Shown one piece after another: positions 56,764 through 62,434 of a DNA stretch of 62,434 nucleotides; the first letter of the stretch is position 1, and the number at the start of each line of letters is the position of its first letter. The translations under genes were made by a program, and so were the position numbers. The notes under the pieces were generated by a model. The model saw only the letters and a program-made list of their open reading frames with translations. It was not told the origin of the DNA and searched no databases. Origin of the DNA: an uncultured Clostridium sp. (lineage in GTDB: Bacteria > Bacillota > Clostridia > TANB77 > CAG-508); assembly GCA_947367845.1 (NCBI GenBank), contig CANBES010000009.1:1-62434 (forward strand), written 5' to 3'.

Positions 56764-57879
56764 ATGAAAATTGTTGAAGCAATACATTGTTGTGCGCCAG
56801 GTGGAGCGGAGATATTTGTAAAAGAATTGTTAAAAAGTATGAAAAATATTGAAAGTGATAATCGATATGAATTGTGGATTATACATGATGCAATAGATAT
56901 CATAGAAAATAAGCAAGATGCTATCAATTTCGAAAATGTGTATATCGGTGAATTAGAAAAAGGAGGGGTAACAGTAAAAAAAATAAGCAAAAAAGATGGA
57001 ATTATAAATCGAATAAAGATGTATAAAAAAATAAAAATGCTATATAAAGAATTTAAACCAGATGTAATTCATACGCATTTAGAAAATACAACTTTTCATA
57101 TTTGCACAGCTTTGTTATTTAATAAAGTTGACATTATACAAACTATACATAATGAAAAAATAGTACATAAACAAATTAATAGATTTTTGCTATCTAAAAG
57201 AACAAAGAAAATAGTGTCAATAGCAGATAAGGTTACAGAAGCAATAAAAGAAAATATAAGATGCAAAGAAAACAAAATAGTAAAAATATATAATGGAGTG
57301 AATACTAAAAAATTTTTTAAAGAAAGGGAGTTTATAAAACTAGATAGACCAGTAAAAATAGTGGCTGTTGGAAGGTTAACAAAACAGAAAAATCATATAT
57401 TTCTTTTAAAAGTATTTAATGAAGTAACTAAGAAATGTTTGGCTAATAATGAAGTGCTACCAGTACTGGAAATATATGGACAAGGAGAAGAAAAAGATAA
57501 ACTAGAAAAATATATTGAATGTAATAAAATACATAATGTAAAATTAATGGGAGTTTCAAGGGAAATAGACAAAGTTTTAGAAAACTCAGAGATATATGTT
57601 ATGAGTTCGATATTTGAAGGATTTTCTATATCATTAATAGAAGCTTTAGTTTCATGTATAGCTATTGTATGTACAGATGTTGGTGGAAATAAGGAAATAC
57701 TGGGAAAAGATGCAGGGGTTTTAGTAGAAAGCAATAACATAGAACAGATGACAGAAGCACTATATAAACTATTAAATGAGAAAAAAAGAAAAGATATATA
57801 TGAAAAATGTCTAAAAAGAAAAGAAATGTTTAATATAGAAGAATGTGCTAAAAAACATTTAGAATTATATAAGAAATAA
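56764..57879 (+). CDS. Family 4 glycosyltransferase
   Basis: 371 residues. An N-terminal Rossmann half (EAIHCCAPGGAEIFVKELL, DVIHTHLENT) and a C-terminal half with AVGRLTKQKNHIFLLKVF, SSIFEGFSISLIEAL and DVGGNKEIL, the GT4 nucleotide-sugar site. It adds an internal sugar of the polysaccharide repeat. Confidence 0.9.
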   Translation: MKIVEAIHCCAPGGAEIFVKELLKSMKNIESDNRYELWIIHDAIDIIENKQDAINFENVYIGELEKGGVTVKKISKKDGIINRIKMYKKIKMLYKEFKPDVIHTHLENTTFHICTALLFNKVDIIQTIHNEKIVHKQINRFLLSKRTKKIVSIADKVTEAIKENIRCKENKIVKIYNGVNTKKFFKEREFIKLDRPVKIVAVGRLTKQKNHIFLLKVFNEVTKKCLANNEVLPVLEIYGQGEEKDKLEKYIECNKIHNVKLMGVSREIDKVLENSEIYVMSSIFEGFSISLIEALVSCIAIVCTDVGGNKEILGKDAGVLVESNNIEQMTEALYKLLNEKKRKDIYEKCLKRKEMFNIEECAKKHLELYKK

Positions 57880-57890
57880 AGGAGATATAA

Positions 57891-58427
57891 ATGAAATTAG
57901 GCATAAAAATAAATAAAATTTTAAAAAGATTACATATATTAGATGAAGTAAGTTATTATAAAAAGATTGGAATAAAGATAGGAAAAGAGTGCAAATTATA
58001 TCATAATAACTTTGATGAGGGACATGGATATTTATTAGAAATAGGTAATAATTGTACTATTACACATACTACGATATTAACACATGATGCTTCTACAAAG
58101 ACATATTTAGGAAAGACCAAAGTAGGTAAAGTAACAATTGGAGATAATTGCTTTATTGGAATGAATTCATTAATTTTACCCAATATATCTATAGGAGATA
58201 ATTGCGTTATTGGGGCTGGGGCAATAGTAACTAAAGATGTAGATTCAAATTCTGTTGTTGCGGGAAATCCAGCAAGATTAGTTATGAAAACAGATGAGTT
58301 TATAAAGAAACATAAAGAATATATGAAACATAAACCTGTATTTGAAAAAAGTTGGACAAAGAAGACAAAAGAAGAAAAGAAAAAAGAAAAAGAAGCTTTA
58401 TATGATACTTGGGGATATGATGAATAG
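57891..58427 (+). CDS. Hexapeptide-repeat acetyltransferase
   Basis: 178 residues. A left-handed beta-helix with isoleucine-patch repeats ([35 protein letters not shown]) and a His near the active position (TILTHDAST). It O-acetylates a sugar of the polysaccharide, or is a serine-acetyltransferase-like relative; the context favours the former. Its end overlaps alternative starts of the next gene. Confidence 0.85.
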   Translation: MKLGIKINKILKRLHILDEVSYYKKIGIKIGKECKLYHNNFDEGHGYLLEIGNNCTITHTTILTHDASTKTYLGKTKVGKVTIGDNCFIGMNSLILPNISIGDNCVIGAGAIVTKDVDSNSVVAGNPARLVMKTDEFIKKHKEYMKHKPVFEKSWTKKTKEEKKKEKEALYDTWGYDE

Positions 58428-58452
58428 AAAATATATAAGGGAGAGAATAAAA

Positions 58453-59412
58453 GTGGTTACAGTAATTATTCCAACGTATAAAAGGGCAGATAAAATAGAA
58501 AGAGCAATAAAAAGTGTATTAAATCAAACGTATAAAGAAATAGAATTAATTGTAGTTGATGATAATAATCCAGATAGCGAAGATAGAAAAAATATGGAAA
58601 TAAAAATGAAAAAGTATGAAGAAATTCCAAATTTTAAATATATTAAGCATGAAAGAAATAAAAATGGTGCAGTTGCAAGAAATACAGGAATAAATATTGC
58701 ACAAGGTGAATATGTTACCTTTTTAGATGATGATGATTATTTTCCAAAAGAAAGAATAGAAAAATTAGTTAATCTTTTGGAAGAAAATATGCAATATAAC
58801 ATTGCATATACAGGAGGAATTACTTGCAAAGATGACAATGTTATATGTAGTTTTAAAGTAGAACCAATAAAAGATTATAAAAAGGAATTATTATTAAATC
58901 ATTCTTTTATAGGAACTGGCAGTAATATTTTCGTTAGATCAGAAGCACTAAAAAGTATAAATGGATTTGATGAAACATTTGCTAGACATCAAGATATAGA
59001 AGTACTAATAAGACTTTTAAGAAATAATTCAATTATTGGACTAGACGAATGTTTAGTAGTAAAGGACAATAGTGATAGAAATAACCAACCTAATATTGAA
59101 AATTTTATTAAAGTAAAAAAACATTTTTTCGAAAAATTTGAAAAAGATATAAATGAATATCAAGATAGTAATAACATATTTTTTGAAAATTACTTTTTTC
59201 TTTTGAAACAGTCTGTTTTAATTAAAGATAAGAAAAACTTTAGACTTTTGAAAGAAGAAATAGGAAAGTATAAAAGAATTTCTGTAAAAGAAAATATAGC
59301 ACTATTTAAAATTTTAATAAAACGTAGTATTATAAAAGAGTACCATAAAAAAATACAATTAAATATGGAAGAAAAAGAATTATTTGAACAGTTTAAGAAA
59401 GCAGACAACTAA
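58453..59412 (+). CDS. Family 2 glycosyltransferase
   Basis: About 319 residues. TVIIPTYKRADKIERAIKSV, IVVDDNNPD and FLDDDDYFP are the GT-A signatures. I start at the GTG at 58453, 8 bases after GGGAGAG. ATGs at 58417 and 58420 are in frame but overlap the previous gene and have weaker sites. Confidence 0.85.
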   Translation: MVTVIIPTYKRADKIERAIKSVLNQTYKEIELIVVDDNNPDSEDRKNMEIKMKKYEEIPNFKYIKHERNKNGAVARNTGINIAQGEYVTFLDDDDYFPKERIEKLVNLLEENMQYNIAYTGGITCKDDNVICSFKVEPIKDYKKELLLNHSFIGTGSNIFVRSEALKSINGFDETFARHQDIEVLIRLLRNNSIIGLDECLVVKDNSDRNNQPNIENFIKVKKHFFEKFEKDINEYQDSNNIFFENYFFLLKQSVLIKDKKNFRLLKEEIGKYKRISVKENIALFKILIKRSIIKEYHKKIQLNMEEKELFEQFKKADN

Positions 59413-59434
59413 TACAAGAGAGGAAAAATTTTTA

Positions 59435-60610
59435 ATGAAGAACAAGAGTTTTATAAGAAATACATTGATAGTAATTCTGCTATTGATACCATTTTTTACA
59501 CCAGAATATTTGATAAATGAAATTTTTAGAATTAGCAATATATTTATGTATTATAAATATATTGCAGCAGTTATTATACTTGTTCTATATTTATGGCAAG
59601 GAAAAATTTCAAAATATATAATAGCAATTTTATGTTATAACATTACTATTATTGTGGCGACTTCTCTAAATAGTAGTGCTAATATAAATGCAGCTATCAA
59701 TAGTGCTATAAGCTTAGTAAGTGTCTGTTTATTATTAGAATTGGTAATGAGAGAGGATCCTAAAAAAGCTATAAAAGCAATGCTAATAATATTTGAAGTC
59801 TTAATATATTTGAATTTCTTAACGATAATATTATATCCTGAAGGGCTATATGCAAGTAAATTGTATAGTAACAATTGGTTATTAGGATATGATAATCAAC
59901 ATATAATAACAATACTACCAGGCATTGCAGTATCATTATTGTATTCTTCATATGATGGAAACAAATTAAAAATAAGAACAATCATATTAATAATAATATC
60001 AACTATTTCTGTAATAGTAACTTTTTCAGCTACATCTGTAGTAGCTATAGCACTTATGCTTATATTTATAATAGTTAGAAAAAAAATCTTTAATAATACG
60101 AAAATTTTAAATTTGAAAAATTATATTATTACATATTTAACTTTGTTCTTTTCTATTGTTATAATAAGAATGCAAGAAATTTTTAGATATTTAATAGTTG
60201 AGGTTCTACATAAAAGTTTGACTTTTACAGGAAGAACTTTAATATGGGACAGGACTTTAGACTTTATAAAATATAAGCCATTATTTGGATATGGAGTAGA
60301 AAACGCTACTGTTAGAGCAGTAAAAGTTGGATGGGACAATGCTACACATGCTCATAATACTATATTAGAGATATTATATAAAGGTGGATTTATAGCATTA
60401 TTTATATATACATACATAATTACAATTGTTAGTAAGAACTTAATGAAATATAAAGATAAAATGGCAAGCAAAATTATTTCATTTACGATTTTTACATTTT
60501 TTATAATGATGATAGTAGAAGCAAGAGACGTAGTAAATTTTTACATAATACTATTGTTAGGATATAATATAGAAAGAATAGTAAAAGATATACAAAAAAA
60601 TGAGGGATAG
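59435..60610 (+). CDS. O-antigen polymerase (Wzy-like)
   Basis: 391 residues with about ten TM segments, and the conserved loop GRTLIWDRTLDFIKYKPLFGYGVEN...HAHNTILEILYKGG of the Wzy_C family near residues 275-320. It polymerises the lipid-linked repeat units outside the membrane. I start at the ATG at 59435 with GAGAGGAAA. Confidence 0.85.
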   Translation: MKNKSFIRNTLIVILLLIPFFTPEYLINEIFRISNIFMYYKYIAAVIILVLYLWQGKISKYIIAILCYNITIIVATSLNSSANINAAINSAISLVSVCLLLELVMREDPKKAIKAMLIIFEVLIYLNFLTIILYPEGLYASKLYSNNWLLGYDNQHIITILPGIAVSLLYSSYDGNKLKIRTIILIIISTISVIVTFSATSVVAIALMLIFIIVRKKIFNNTKILNLKNYIITYLTLFFSIVIIRMQEIFRYLIVEVLHKSLTFTGRTLIWDRTLDFIKYKPLFGYGVENATVRAVKVGWDNATHAHNTILEILYKGGFIALFIYTYIITIVSKNLMKYKDKMASKIISFTIFTFFIMMIVEARDVVNFYIILLLGYNIERIVKDIQKNEG

Positions 60611-60620
60611 GAGAAGAAAA

Positions 60621-61844
60621 TTGAGTGGTATAAAGAAGAACTTTGCATATAATATTGCGTATCAGATTTTAATTTTAATATTACCATTAATTACAGCACC
60701 ATATGTATCAAGAGTTATAGGCGCAGAGGGACAAGGAATATATTCATATACATATTCAATAGCACAATATTTTGTTTTATTTGCAATGTTAGGACTAGCT
60801 AATTATGGGAATAGAACGATTGCTAAAAGTAAAAACAATAAAGAAACATTATCAAAAGAATTTTGCTCTATATACGCACTTCAAATAATTACATCTTCTA
60901 TAGTAATACTAGCATATATAGTGTATATTGTATTTTTTAATAATGTTTACAAAATATATAGTATAATACAATTAATATATATAATATCGACAGTTTTTGA
61001 CATTAACTGGTTCTTTTTTGGAATGGAAAAATTTAAATTAACTGTTACAAGAAATACAGTTATAAGAATTTTATCAGCATTAAGTATTTTTATATTTGTT
61101 AAAGAAAAAAATGATTTGATATTGTATATGATAATAATGATTGGAGGAACGTTCTTATCACAACTTGTATTATGGCCATTTTTAAAGAAGGAAATTAAAT
61201 TTATAAAACCAGAGTGGAAAGATATTAAAAAGCATATAAAACCTAATATAATTTTATTTATACCAGTAATAGCTGTTAGTATATATAAAATAATGGATAA
61301 GATTATGTTAGGAAGTATGTCAGATGTATCAAATGTAGGATATTATGAAAATGCAGAAAAAATAATTAATATACCAATGTCGATAATAACAGCATTAGGA
61401 ACAGTTATGTTACCAAGAATATCTAACTTAGTAGCTAATGGAGAAAAAAATAAAACTATGGAATACATTAGTAAGTCTATAGAATTAGTATTATTTTTAT
61501 CAATACCAATGTTTTTTGGATTGTTAGCCATAGGAAGAAACTTTGCACCTATATTCTTTGGAGAGAACTTTATAAAAACAGGATATATCATACAATATTT
61601 ATCTATAACAATGGTATTCATATCATGGGCAAATGTAATAAGAACACAATATTTAATACCAAATGAAAAAGATAAAATTTATATAGTTTCTGTATTTGGT
61701 GGAGCAATAGTAAATGTTGTTATAAATTATTTATTAATTCCAAAATATAATGCAGTTGGAGCAGCGATAGGAACAATTTTTGCTGAAATGTTTGTTATGC
61801 TATATCAAACTTATGCTGTAAGAAAAGAATTAGAAATAAAAAAG
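60621..61844 (+). CDS. Polysaccharide flippase (Wzx-like), truncated and joined to RecQ
   Basis: About 408 residues from a TTG start (GGAGAAGAAAA upstream). It has ten or more TM segments. NIAYQILILILPLITAPYVSRVIG, ANYGNRTIAKSK and the late AVGAAIGTIFAEMFVMLYQTYAVRKE are typical of the MATE/Wzx flippases of Firmicutes. The last two TM segments, about 60 residues, are missing. With no stop codon the frame passes through AAGCTT (61842-61847) into RecQ sequence. Confidence 0.8.
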
Positions 61845-62434
61845 CTTCAAAGTATGATAGATTTTTGTGAAAGTAAAGAATGTTTAAGGGGCTTCATATT
61901 AAGGTATTTTGGAGAAAAAAATGTTAGAGAGTATTGTGATAATTGTACTAATTGTTTAAATAGTGATGAGCTTAGAGATTATACTATAGAAGCACAAAAA
62001 ATATTATCTTGTGTATATAGGAGTAGGGAGCGTTATGGAATTTCAGTTCTTGTTGATGTGCTTAGGGGAATGGTAGGCCCTAAGATAATTAATGATAAAT
62101 TAAATGAATTAACTACATATGGAATAATGAAGGAGTATAGTAGTAAGTTTATAAGAGATTTAATAAGGGGAATGATTGACTTTGGATATGTTAATTTAAG
62201 AGAAGGTACATATTCAATGCTGCAATTAAATGAAAAATCCTACAGTATTTTAAGGTCCAAGCAAAAAGTAATTTTGAAGTTAAGTTATCAAGATGAAGAA
62301 AAAATAATAAATAGTGAATTGTTTAATAAATTAAGAAATTGGAGAAGAGAAACTGCGATTAGAGAGGGGGTAAAGCCTTATATAATTTTTTCTGATGCAA
62401 CTTTAATTGAGTTGTGTAATAAACTACCTAAGAC
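61845..62434 (+). CDS. recQ: RecQ helicase C-terminal part, missing its helicase core (window end)
   Basis: About 196 residues in frame with the flippase. LQSMIDFCESKECLRGFILRYFGE and YCDNCTNC form the RecQ zinc site (C-x17-C-x2-C-x2-C). A winged-helix RQC domain (about 130 residues) and the start of an HRDC domain (LFNKLRNWRRETAIREG...) follow. The helicase motifs I to VI are absent upstream. Seven AGG Arg codons here contrast with none in the flippase part, so it has a different origin. It continues past the window. Confidence 0.8.

Overview
The window is low-GC (roughly 30%), AT-biased DNA from a spore-forming member of the Clostridia (Firmicutes). The evidence is SpoIIM, SpoVM, a SleB-type hydrolase, the prpC-prkC-rsgA-rpe...spoVM-rpmB gene order, tig-clpP-clpX, a T-box in front of a single-chain glycyl-tRNA synthetase, sigma-A promoters and GGAGG ribosome binding sites. 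It looks like an uncultured gut-type lineage; I cannot name the order by eye.

Layout. 1-1000: the end of a lectin-like surface protein whose GC-rich 3' end looks like the variable region of a diversity-generating retroelement, then tRNA-Met(CAT) and tRNA-Tyr. 1000-6600: tmcAL, rnhA, an EndoQ-like PHP protein, spoIIM, xerD. 6600-10640: glycosyltransferases and an LTA-synthase-like enzyme. 10670-17300: ruvB, queH, rhuM, a polytopic membrane protein and a NatAB-type ABC exporter. 17490-25170: an AlbA_2 protein, polA, a lytic transglycosylase, a TPR protein, uppP. 25350-32830: the Ser/Thr phosphatase/kinase block with rsgA, rpe, spoVM and rpmB, interrupted by a polymer-forming membrane protein and nth on the other strand. 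32990-36260: tig, clpP, clpX. 36340-50590: murB, yvcK, a glycogen debranching enzyme, holA, sleB, a prepilin-like protein, a prepilin peptidase, pepP, efp. 50598-53130: an M23 peptidase, tRNA-Trp, T-box and glyS. 53320-end: an exopolysaccharide cluster whose flippase runs in frame into the C-terminal part of RecQ, a natural or assembly chimera.

Main discovery. Six genes are broken by frameshifts: the lectin-like gene, spoIIM, the membrane protein at 13456, polA, prpC and the M23 peptidase (four breaks). All nine breaks lie exactly at an in-frame CGG codon. In every case, skipping the C (C|GGN, read as Gly) restores the family sequence. In a manual scan of all other genes, in-frame CGG occurs only twice, in two atypical orphan genes. 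CGG strings in other phases (GAC GGA, GGC GGA, TTC GGA) are frequent and harmless. This points to an organism in which CGG is not a normal Arg codon but a +1 frameshift (or four-base CGGN = Gly) signal, used even in polA. An indel artefact is the main alternative.

Other structure includes a family of GGGGACGG-containing palindromes between genes, one copy of a related sequence inside the polA reading frame, a 165-bp MITE-like inverted repeat, a 40-bp x3 tandem hairpin array and several regulatory hairpins.
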